Positions 54,760 through 62,646 of a stretch of DNA of 64,000 nucleotides are shown here, piece after piece (the first letter of the stretch is position 1; every line of letters begins with the position of its first letter). This DNA comes from Cesiribacter sp. SM1 (GTDB taxonomy: Bacteria; Bacteroidota; Bacteroidia; Cytophagales; Cyclobacteriaceae). The stretch lies in the NCBI RefSeq assembly GCF_020178975.1, contig NZ_JAHXBU010000038.1:62001-126000 (forward strand), in the 5' to 3' direction. The translations under genes and the position numbers were made by a program. The notes beneath the pieces are model-generated. The model was not told the DNA's origin. It was given only the letters and a program-made list of their open reading frames with translations, and made no database searches.

Positions 54760-55902
54760 TTAATTTGCTTTGGGTTCAGGCGCATTAGCAGCTATCAGTT
54801 TTTCTTTTTTCAGTTCCTGCCAGAAAGCCTTCGGGATAATGGCTTCCATGGAAGCCACGTTGGCTGCCGCCTGTTGCCCGTTGCTTGCTCCCGGTATAAC
54901 AGCCGTGACGATGGTGGGAGCTGCACAAAACTGCAGGGCGGCTGTGCGCAAATCCACATTATGCTTCTTGGCAATTTCTGTTAGCTTATTGCGTTTGGCG
55001 ATGTACTTCTCCGGAATATTGTTGCTATAGTTGTAGCGCTCCTTCCCTGCAAGGAAGCCTGAATTGAGCGGGGCGCCCGAAACAATTGGCACATTCTTTT
55101 TCTCACAGGCCGGGAACAGCCGGTTCAGGGCATCTTCGTGCTCTATCAGGGAGTACTGGGTGGCAGAAAGCATAATGTCAGGGTCGGCCACTTCTAGCGT
55201 TTTTAAGATGGGTTCAATCCTGTTTACACCCATTCCCCAGGCTTTGATGATGCCTTCTTCACGCATGCGGGTAAGTTCGGGCATGGCACCTTTACGGGCC
55301 TGCTCAAAGTAATCTGTCCACTGTTCTCCCATTTCGCCATTATCGGGCGACAGGTCGTGAATATATATGATATCGATGCTGGCAAGGCCCAGGCGCTGTA
55401 AGCTGTCTTCTACCGATTTACGCACACCATCGGCTGAGTAGTCGTACCTGTACTTAAAGTTGAGCTTACCTTTCCAAATGTCCTCCTGGTTAATCCTGAA
55501 ATCAGGGTCTGGCTCAAAAACGCGGCCTATTTTGGTGGAAAGAATATAGTCTTCCCTGTTTTTTCCATAAAGGAAAAGTCCCATCCTGCGTTCGCTCAGT
55601 CCGTAGCCATAAAAAGGGGAAGTATCAAAGTAACGCACACCGCCGTTCCAGGCAGCTTCCATCGCATTTTCAATCTCTTCGTTGCTGTTAATATGAAAAG
55701 CATTTCCTGCTGCTACCCCTCCAAGGCCGAAGCTGGCAGGAAGCCTGTAGCCTGCGAGGGCATTATGAGATTCGGGATTGTACTGTAAAGTTGCTCCACT
55801 GCTCCCTTGCACAGCGCCAATCGCGGAGGTCAGGGCAGGGGCGAAGGTTGCGGCTGCAGTTGTTAAGGCAGCCTTAGATATGAAATTTCGTCTTGATAGC
55901 AT
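54760..55902 (-). CDS. Aldo/keto reductase with Tat-type signal
   Basis: 380 aa. The N-terminus MLSRRNFISKAALTTAAATF is a twin-arginine signal (SRRNFIS) followed by an Ala-rich hydrophobic stretch, so the folded enzyme is probably exported to the periplasm. The AKR barrel (about 55-365) has GGVRYFDTSPFYGYGLSERRMG with the catalytic Asp and Tyr, KIGRVF (Lys) and IDIIYIHDLSPD (His). It resembles D-threo-aldose/pyridoxal-type reductases. How a periplasmic enzyme would obtain NAD(P)H is unclear, unless cofactor is bound before export. It ends the redox cluster. Confidence 0.88.
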   Translation of the reverse strand: MLSRRNFISKAALTTAAATFAPALTSAIGAVQGSSGATLQYNPESHNALAGYRLPASFGLGGVAAGNAFHINSNEEIENAMEAAWNGGVRYFDTSPFYGYGLSERRMGLFLYGKNREDYILSTKIGRVFEPDPDFRINQEDIWKGKLNFKYRYDYSADGVRKSVEDSLQRLGLASIDIIYIHDLSPDNGEMGEQWTDYFEQARKGAMPELTRMREEGIIKAWGMGVNRIEPILKTLEVADPDIMLSATQYSLIEHEDALNRLFPACEKKNVPIVSGAPLNSGFLAGKERYNYSNNIPEKYIAKRNKLTEIAKKHNVDLRTAALQFCAAPTIVTAVIPGASNGQQAAANVASMEAIIPKAFWQELKKEKLIAANAPEPKAN

Positions 55903-55935
55903 TTTTTAATATTGTGTTTTTAGGTAAACAGATAA

Positions 55936-56994
55936 TCAGGGAATAATCTTTTTATCTTTAAGCGTCTGAAACGTGCCCAGCATGTATTCGATGCTGTCGG
56001 TATGCATTTCGTGGAATCCAAAGCGTCTGGCTTTGTTCACATCCATGAAGGCATCGTACTCGGTGTTGAAGATAAAGTCACCAAAGGCCCACTGCACCAG
56101 CTGGTTAAGGGAGTAAGGCGCCAGTTGGTATTTCTTCACCATTTCGTTCCATAGCGGTTCTTTGTCGGCCATATACTCCTGCAGCGGGAATGTTTGTGGT
56201 TCGTCTGTTTCTACACCGAAAAAATCACCAAATTTTTTCCAGGCCTGCTCCCAGCGGAATACATCGCCGTTCGTGATGTTGAATATTTCGTTTCGGGTGT
56301 TTTCGTTCAGGGCTGCCCATTCCATGCTTTCGGAAAGCACATCAACGCCGGTTACATTCACCAATACTTTATATGCTTTTGGAGTTCCCGGAAAACGCAT
56401 GGCTACGCCCAGCTCCCTGCACATGCTGGCATAGACTGCAATCAGGTTAGAGAGGTTCATGGGATTCCCGATGGTGAAACCTATTACAATATCCGGCCGC
56501 AGGGCTGTCCAGTTCCACTTTTTGCCCTGCGAGGCCTTGCGCAGGAAGTCTTCCTGGCTATAGTAAAAGTTAGGAGGAAAGCTGCGCAGGTCGGTTTCCT
56601 TAGCCGGCGTTTTGTAAATGCCCAGGTGCGCACCATAAGCTTTTCCGCCCTGAATGAACGTGATGTGTTCAAAGCCCGGGGCTACCTGTTCGATACCGGT
56701 TACGAGGTTTTGAATAAGTGCAAGGTTGACGCTGGTTTGTTCTGCCAGGTTTTGCTTCTCAACATAAGAGCCAAAAAACACATGCGTTACCGACTTCAGC
56801 TCTTCTGCTTTAGCTTCTACCCCTTTGGGGTTGGTCAGGTCCATTGCCACAAACTTTGCAGAAGTTTCATAATGCAGGCCAGAACGGGAAGTAATGATGA
56901 CATCCCAGTTGCCGGTTTGTATGAGGTACCGTGCCAGATTACTGCCAATAATGCCGTTGCCTCCGGTAACTAAAGCTGTTTTTTTGCTGCTCAT
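55936..56994 (-). CDS. PRISE-type short-chain dehydrogenase (enone reductase-like)
   Basis: 352 aa. The Rossmann motif is TGGNGIIGSNLA (about 9-20). In place of YxxxK the active-site region reads PNFYYSQEDFL, the pattern of progesterone 5-beta-reductase/iridoid-synthase-like (PRISE) enzymes that reduce enones with NADPH. FIQGGKAYGAHLG and ALRPDIVIGF are further family blocks. It precedes the Tat-type aldo/keto reductase by 33 nt, so the two are co-transcribed. The substrate is unknown. Confidence 0.88.
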   Translation of the reverse strand: MSSKKTALVTGGNGIIGSNLARYLIQTGNWDVIITSRSGLHYETSAKFVAMDLTNPKGVEAKAEELKSVTHVFFGSYVEKQNLAEQTSVNLALIQNLVTGIEQVAPGFEHITFIQGGKAYGAHLGIYKTPAKETDLRSFPPNFYYSQEDFLRKASQGKKWNWTALRPDIVIGFTIGNPMNLSNLIAVYASMCRELGVAMRFPGTPKAYKVLVNVTGVDVLSESMEWAALNENTRNEIFNITNGDVFRWEQAWKKFGDFFGVETDEPQTFPLQEYMADKEPLWNEMVKKYQLAPYSLNQLVQWAFGDFIFNTEYDAFMDVNKARRFGFHEMHTDSIEYMLGTFQTLKDKKIIP

Positions 56995-57120
56995 AGGGCT
57001 GTTTGTTTTTACTATATATTCCTGAAGTTGGGGTCTGCCGGTTCCACCATAGCCTCTCCTTCAGTTAATTCCTGCTTCTTTCAACCGATAGCAGCTAAAG
57101 TGGTTTCAGGGAAGGAGCCT

Positions 57121-58380
57121 TCAGCTGCTAAAAAGCATCTCCTGCAGAAAGCTGTTGCGGAATTTTCCATGTGGGTCGTACTGGTGAATAAGTTGTTTGA
57201 AATCTTCCGGCTTTTGTAAGCGGCTCCGCAGTACAGCAGGCTCCATGGTGAACAGCTTTCCCCAGTGTGGCAGCGGCTTGTATGGTGCCAGAGCTTTTTC
57301 AATTAGGGGAAGTAATTGCTTTACCGCCTCCCATTCCTGTTTCCAGGTAAAATGAAAAGCGATACTTGCCCGCTGGTAAAAAGGGCTCATCCATAAATCA
57401 TCGCCGGCAATAATCCGAATTTCGGACACAAAGAGGTGCGGCGACACCTTTTTGTGCAGTTGCTCTATCGCCATTAAGGCGTCGTAGGAATGCTCAACGG
57501 GCACAAAGTATTCCGACTGCAGCTCTTTGCCCGCACTGGGCATGAAGCCCATTTTAAAATGGGGCAGGCGTTCGTACCAGAGACCTGTTACCCCCATTTG
57601 TTCTGTTGCATGCTCCGCTGATAACTCCTCCAGCGGATGCATATTCTGCGTGGCAGGCGTTGCACCGTACATATCAGAAGCTGCACCAGATGAACTTCCG
57701 CCATCCACCTGCTTGATCCATACCTGATTGATGTTTTTGTTTTGCCAGGTGGTAAAAAGGCTTACGCTATAGCCGTCGGACATAATCGCCAGAAAATTAT
57801 CCTTTAGCTCCTGCATGGGCAGGTTGCGGTAAACTACCTGTTTCATGTCGAAGGAAGGCTGCAGATCGAGGGTTAACTGTGTTACTACGCCCAGGGCGCC
57901 AAGGTTTACAACCGCACCTTTAAACACTTCCCCGTCTTTTTCTCCGGACAGGGAAATAATATCGCCTGCTGCATTCACAAATTCCAGGGCAGAAACTACA
58001 CTGGCCAGGCTACTGCTGTTTACACCCGAACCATGTGTAGCCGTAGCGCAGGCACCTGCAACCGAAATATGGGGTAACGAAGCCAAATTGTGCAGGGCAT
58101 AGCTGTTTTCCTGAAGATAGGGAGCCAGTTCGCCATAACGCATGCCGCCTTCTATGGTTACTGTCTGTGCTGCCCTGTCCAGCGATATTACCTTATTCAG
58201 ATGTTTCAGCGAAACCTGATTTTCGGTGCTGTCGGCAATGGTGTTAAAGGAGTGGCGGGAACCTAATGCCCGGAGTTTGCCACACTTCGTTACAAGCTCC
58301 TGCACCTGTTCAATGGTGTCAGGGTAATGTACTTTATCGGTGCTGTAGGTCAGGTTTTTAGCCCAGTTCGTGTTTTCCAT
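57121..58380 (-). CDS. FAD-linked alditol/xylitol oxidase-like protein
   Basis: 419 aa of the VAO/FAD-binding-4 family. The N-terminal FAD domain has LRALGSRHSFNTIAD (about 37-51), where His43 corresponds to the His that binds FAD covalently in alditol oxidase, and SVAGACATATHGSG (about 105-118). The C-terminus fits the D-arabinono-1,4-lactone oxidase domain (SEIRIIAGDDLWMSPFYQRASIAFHFTWKQEW, HWGKLF, YDPHGKFRNSF). It likely oxidises a sugar alcohol or lactone with O2. It is clustered with two aldo/keto reductases and the PRISE-type SDR. Confidence 0.9.
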   Translation of the reverse strand: MENTNWAKNLTYSTDKVHYPDTIEQVQELVTKCGKLRALGSRHSFNTIADSTENQVSLKHLNKVISLDRAAQTVTIEGGMRYGELAPYLQENSYALHNLASLPHISVAGACATATHGSGVNSSSLASVVSALEFVNAAGDIISLSGEKDGEVFKGAVVNLGALGVVTQLTLDLQPSFDMKQVVYRNLPMQELKDNFLAIMSDGYSVSLFTTWQNKNINQVWIKQVDGGSSSGAASDMYGATPATQNMHPLEELSAEHATEQMGVTGLWYERLPHFKMGFMPSAGKELQSEYFVPVEHSYDALMAIEQLHKKVSPHLFVSEIRIIAGDDLWMSPFYQRASIAFHFTWKQEWEAVKQLLPLIEKALAPYKPLPHWGKLFTMEPAVLRSRLQKPEDFKQLIHQYDPHGKFRNSFLQEMLFSS

Positions 58381-58521
58381 GTTAAAGTTTTATACTTTCT
58401 GATTACAGGAAGGTGAAGCCAAAAGGCTATGGCCACTGTGTGTAATGATTTCGTTTCAGGCTTCCTGAAAAGAAAAAGAACAGGACCGGGTAGTGCCTGC
58501 TCTTTTTCTGAATTGTTAGGG

Positions 58522-59523
58522 TTAGCTTAACGGTGCAGGACTGAATTTATCGGCAGCAGCGGTAATGCTGTCGAGTTCTTCTGCAGACAGACTGAACTCC
58601 AGCGCTTTTGCATTGTCTGCAACCTGCTGTTCGTCTCGGGCGCCTACCAATACGCAGGCTACACCCGGACGATGGATGGTCCAGTTGATGACCATTTGCG
58701 CCAGGGTGGCGTTGTGTTTTTCGGCAATCGGTTTAATTTCCTCCAACAGTTTATGCGCCCGGATGATGTTTTCATCGGTGTAGAAAAGGTTGCCATCGCG
58801 GGTATCGCCCTCGTTAAACTGGTGCCCTGGTTTAATTTTACCTGTCAGCAAACCGCGTTGCAGCGGGCTGTATGGAATTATGCCTAAGCCCCTTTCCATG
58901 GCCTGCGGGATAACGTCTTTTTCAATGCCACGGTTAATCATAGAGTAAGGCACCTGGTTCGAAGCTAGTTGTATTGTTTCCAGGGCTTCGGCAACCTGGT
59001 CTGCGTTATAGTTGCAAACACCGGCGGCCCTGATTTTGCCCTGCTCAATCAGGCGCTGCACCGCCTCAAATGTTTCGCTGATGGGCGTGGTATTGTCCGG
59101 CCAGTGAATCTGGTACAGGTCGATATAGTCCGTTTTTAGGAGACGAAGGCTCGTTTCGCATTCCTGCATTATTTTTTCTTTAGACGCCCATTTGTACATC
59201 TTAAAAGGCTTGCCGTCGTTATCTACAGAATCGAAGAAGTATTCGCCCTGCTCTGTCTGCCAGTTCATCCCGAACTTGGTTAATATCTCGTACTTGTCGC
59301 GCGAAACCCCTTCCATAGCTTTGCCTACAAGTTCTTCGCTGCGGCCAAAGCCATAAACAGGTGCTGTATCGATGGTGGTGATACCGGAATGGTAAGCAGC
59401 TTTTATGGCACGGACAGCTGCCTGCTCTTCGGCGCCGCCCCACATCCAGCCACCAATTGCCCAGGCACCAAAGGCCATAGGCGTTACCATTACGTCTGAT
59501 TTACCTAATCTTTTTTTTTTCAT
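58522..59523 (-). CDS. Aldo/keto reductase (IolS/YhdN-like)
   Basis: 333 aa. The complete catalytic tetrad is visible: Asp and Tyr in TTIDTAPVYGFGRSEELVG (about 48-66), Lys in ILTKFG (about 80-85) and His in LYQIHWPD (about 137-144). NADP-binding IPYSPLQRGLLTGK and the C-terminal VLVGARDEQQVADN follow. It is a cytosolic carbonyl/aldose reductase of the AKR11/AKR12 type, with unknown substrate. It is separated by 141 nt from the alditol-oxidase gene in the same direction. Confidence 0.93.
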   Translation of the reverse strand: MKKKRLGKSDVMVTPMAFGAWAIGGWMWGGAEEQAAVRAIKAAYHSGITTIDTAPVYGFGRSEELVGKAMEGVSRDKYEILTKFGMNWQTEQGEYFFDSVDNDGKPFKMYKWASKEKIMQECETSLRLLKTDYIDLYQIHWPDNTTPISETFEAVQRLIEQGKIRAAGVCNYNADQVAEALETIQLASNQVPYSMINRGIEKDVIPQAMERGLGIIPYSPLQRGLLTGKIKPGHQFNEGDTRDGNLFYTDENIIRAHKLLEEIKPIAEKHNATLAQMVINWTIHRPGVACVLVGARDEQQVADNAKALEFSLSAEELDSITAAADKFSPAPLS

Positions 59524-59625
59524 TTTTTTGTTTTTGTAGGTTGCTTTGTTGTTTGTTTAAGTTTTGTAGTTGCCTGTCTGTGCTATGCCTGCAAGCCAGG
59601 TAGCGTGTAAATAACTATGTTAAAT

Positions 59626-60625
59626 TTATTCTTTCAGGAACGTCAGCAGCGGCTTTATAAACCGGTCAAATGATTCGATGTGTGGCAAATGACCAATGTT
59701 TTCTAGCTCCACCAGGCGGGCATTCGGAATTTTTTCCTGTGTTTTTTTTCCGAGTTCCTGATACTGGCCCATTGTATTACGAACGTTTTCAGGTGCTAGA
59801 GGTTTGCCAAGCGCTGTTCTGTCTCTGGTTCCGATTATGAGCAGGGTAGGGCTTTGTAAGTACTGAAATTCATACACAACGGGCTGTGTAAAAATCATGT
59901 CATAGGTTAAGGCTGAATTCCAGGCGATAAGCGGATAGTCTTCGCTGAGCGTCCAGCCGGCCAGCAGGTTTACCCATTTGTCGTACTCGGGTTTCCTTTT
60001 TCATCATAGTAACTGGTGAGCTGGTATTGTTTAATTTTCACCTAGTTCTGGTCCAGCTCATTTTTATACCACCAGTCCACTGGCAGGTAGGGCACAAAAC
60101 GCTTATAATCTTCCAGGCTTATCGGGTTTTCCAGAATCAGCTTCTCTGTAACCTGCGGATACATCAGGGCAAACCGGGTAGCAAGCATGCCGCCCATCGA
60201 GTGCTCCAATACGGCTGTTTTAGCAATTCCCAATGTATCGAGTAAAGCTTTGGTATTATCGGCCAGCTGCTGAAAACTGTACTGGAAGTTCTGGGGTTTG
60301 GTAGACTTCCCAAATCCAATTTGGTCTGGCAACACCACACGAAAACCGCTTTTAGTCAATTCCCTGACTGTAGTTTCCCAGTAAGCACCGTTAAAGTTTT
60401 TACCATGCAGCAGCACCACGTTTTTACCATTCTAGTTTTGTGGCATGACGTCCATGTAAGCCATCTTCATCGACTGGTGCTGGATATTCAGATCCAGGTA
60501 CTTCACTCCAAAAGGGTATTGGTAATTACTGAGGGTGGATCAAGCTTCTGCAGTTCCTTTTTCTGGGCAAAGACCAGGAGAGGGAAGCATACAAGGAGCA
60601 GGATAATTATTTTTCTGTTAAGCAT
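59626..60625 (-). pseudogene. Broken alpha/beta hydrolase
   Basis: The reading frame starts with a signal peptide (MLNRKIIILLLVCFPLLVFAQ, from 60625; an in-frame ATG at 60640 is possible) and is hit by at least four lesions. These are a frameshift near 60520, a TAG near 60433 (before [15 protein letters not shown]), a stop at 60042 after NELDQN and a frameshift near 59990. The C-terminal part (59898-59626) keeps LLIIGTRDRTALG and NIGHLPHIE. Catalytic Ser (HSMGG), Asp and His would all be present. It was a secreted hydrolase at the head of the redox cluster. Confidence 0.85.
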
Positions 60626-60640
60626 AAAGTCTAAATTCAT

Positions 60641-61017
60641 TCTATTTGTTGTTGCAACATGTCAGTTTATGCTTTGTTATTGACACTAGAGCAATAAAGC
60701 CTTCAAAAGGCTAATACCCCTTTCCTCCTGTGCAAAGAGAACTGAAATGAGTGAGTAATTTTAATATAACCGAAAGATGGTTATGATAGATGTTAACCAG
60801 CTGATTAGAGATGATTATGCTTTATTATAGACCTCATTAAAATCTAAACTTTTGAAGTGTACCCTTATGTGTACCCCAGATAAACGAAAAAGCCCTTAGA
60901 AATGAATCTAAGGGCTTTTTCGTAGAGGAGGAGGGATTTCACAAAGATGACGCCGATATTGATTGGGTAAAGCAGTATTTTGTCAACTCTGTGATAAGCT
61001 AAGTGGATTTCAAATAA
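60641..61017. other. Intergenic region with a long palindrome
   Basis: 377 nt. A direct repeat gtgtaccc (60858 and 60869) stands just before the palindrome at 60885-60922, and TAGAGGAGGAGGGATT follows directly. On the other strand that last stretch resembles the 3' half of a tRNA T arm and acceptor, as seen at integration sites. No gene is called. Confidence 0.4.
60885..60922. terminator. Bidirectional terminator-like palindrome
   Basis: A perfect 16-bp inverted repeat (CGAAAAAGCCCTTAGA and its complement) with loop aatgaa. It has A run on one side and T run on the other, so it can work in both directions. No gene ends immediately before it on either strand; the hypothetical gene at 61018 ends 95 nt to its right on the minus strand. 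Confidence 0.7.
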
Positions 61018-61350
61018 TCAGGCAGACTTTCTTATTTGTTTTAGTAAGGTTTCCTGATAGCTGTCCTGCTCCTGCCACAATCTATATCCTACTATATCGA
61101 GCCGCTCTTTAAGAAAGGAGTCCATAGGGATACCAGCATATTCTAAAATGAATCGAATGAATAATGTGCTTTGCTTGCTTGCCTTAAATCCTTTTTTAAG
61201 ATAATAAGATTGAAGATCTTCCGGAAGTGACGCTAGGAAGTAAGCAAAATGCTCTTGCTGGGGTTCTTCATGCAAAAGCTGGTAGTATTCTTTGTTGATT
61301 TGTATTATTCCGGTAAGCAGCTCCAGGGCATCTGTAGAGGTGTTGTTCAT
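61018..61350 (-). CDS. Hypothetical protein
   Basis: 110 aa, soluble and mostly helical (ALELLTGIIQINKEYYQLLHEEPQQEHFAYFLASLPEDLQ split into two helices, then KGFKASKQSTLFIRFILEYAGIPMDSFLKERL). No signal peptide or known motif. The ATG at 61350 gives a plausible N-terminus. Family and function are unknown to me. Confidence 0.55.
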   Translation of the reverse strand: MNNTSTDALELLTGIIQINKEYYQLLHEEPQQEHFAYFLASLPEDLQSYYLKKGFKASKQSTLFIRFILEYAGIPMDSFLKERLDIVGYRLWQEQDSYQETLLKQIRKSA

Positions 61351-61503
61351 TTGAAGGAGTAATTTATGAATTTATCCAAAATTAACAATCTGAAAATAAG
61401 CATATATGCTATGTGCTTTATCAAATTGTTAATGAGGGGTTCTGTGTAACTTTTTCAAGCATTTTGCATTATTCTAATCTTGCCGTGATGCTTGTGCCGA
61501 TAA

Positions 61504-62367
61504 TTGGATCTCCAATTTTTTACCCAGTATCAAAAAGGAGTAGGCATATTTGAAAACAGCTTATCTGAAGAAACACAGCTGTTTCAGATGCCTTCTACAG
61601 GCGAACCTTCCTATAGAATTGCAGGAGGCACTTCAAGGCTAGTTGAAACACTGCTTGAAAGAATTGGAAATGAGCAGCTGGTGCTGGGATCTACAATCAC
61701 TCAGGTCTCGGATTATAAAGATCATATTGAAGTAAAAAGCTTGGAAGGAGAGGTGTCTAGCTGCAAAAATTTGATCATCACCAGACCACCCTTTCTGATT
61801 GTTTCACACAAGATAGCTTTTGATCCGCCACTGCCTGCTGATATCGCTCATATCATGGGCAATACTCTTACCTGGATGGGAGAGGCAGTCAAGTTTGCTG
61901 TAGCCTAGCAGGAGCCTTTTTGGAGGCGGCAGGGATATGCTGGTGTCGTATTCAGTCATGTTGGCATTGCACAGGAGATCCATGACCATTGCAATTTTGA
62001 AGAAACCCATTATGCCCTGAAAGGCTTTCTTTCTGCAGAAGCTTATGCGCTAAGCAGAGAAGAACGAGAGGCTGAAGTCATTGCGCAGCAGACAAGACTT
62101 TTGGGTAAAGAGGCCTCAGGTTACCTTTCGTATACAGAAAAGCTGTGGAAGGGGGAGGCCTTTACCTATACAGATTACAGGAAGTATGGTATGCCTCACC
62201 AGCATAATGGCCACCCCTTATATGCACGCCCGCTTATGAGCGGCAAAATACAGCTTGCAGGTACTGAAACCGCTCCCTATTTTGGTGGTTATCTGGATGG
62301 CGCAGTGCATAGTGGCCTATCAGCAGCCAGTAAGGTGCTTAAGCAGGTGAATTCCTTCGATGCTTAA
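61504..62367 (+). pseudogene. Broken flavin amine-oxidase-like oxidoreductase
   Basis: One frame runs from 61504 to 62367 but contains an in-frame TAG at 61906, between KFAVA and QEPFWRRQGYAG, where relatives have Tyr. The N-terminal FAD-binding GxGxxG part is missing. What remains matches the substrate and C-terminal FAD parts of NAD(P)/FAD amine oxidoreductases: YRIAGGTSRLVETLLERIG, AFDPPLPADIAHIMGNT, and the C-terminal LAGTETAPYFGGYLDGAVHSGLSAA. It is a truncated and nonsense-disrupted gene. Confidence 0.85.
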
Positions 62368-62574
62368 TACGATCTCGTTAGGATACTGCTTAGATATAAC
62401 TTTAAAATTTAATATATAACTGTTTACTGATACAGAATGTAATTTAATGTTATAATGCTTAATGTTTTAGAGTTTTACGTATATGTTGAGTTGCAAATGG
62501 GGTACAAAATTATTTTAAAAGTTTAGTTGATCTGTTAGACCCGAATTTGCTTTTTCGGCTGCTGTGATCATTTT

Positions 62575-62617
62575 AAATCTATCTTTTATCAATGGATTCT
62601 TGATAAAAGATAGATTT
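62575..62617. repeat. Perfect 18-bp inverted repeat
   Basis: AAATCTATCTTTTATCAA and its exact complement are separated by the 7-nt loop tggattc. The stem is AT-rich and is not followed by a T run. It is 29 nt after the stop of the minus-strand flavoprotein gene. It could be a 3' mRNA stabilising hairpin, a protein-binding site or the trace of a small element. Confidence 0.7.
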
Positions 62618-62646
62618 ACCGAGAAGCTTTGATTAGCTGAAACCGT

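Noticed and set aside
56194-56973. A 259-codon plus-strand open frame opposite the PRISE-type SDR
   Set aside because: The minus strand codes an intact dehydrogenase; the long antisense frame is a by-product of codon bias.
60885-61000. An open frame through the palindrome ending VKQYFVNSVIS
   Set aside because: It has no start codon and runs through a perfect terminator-like hairpin; probably chance.
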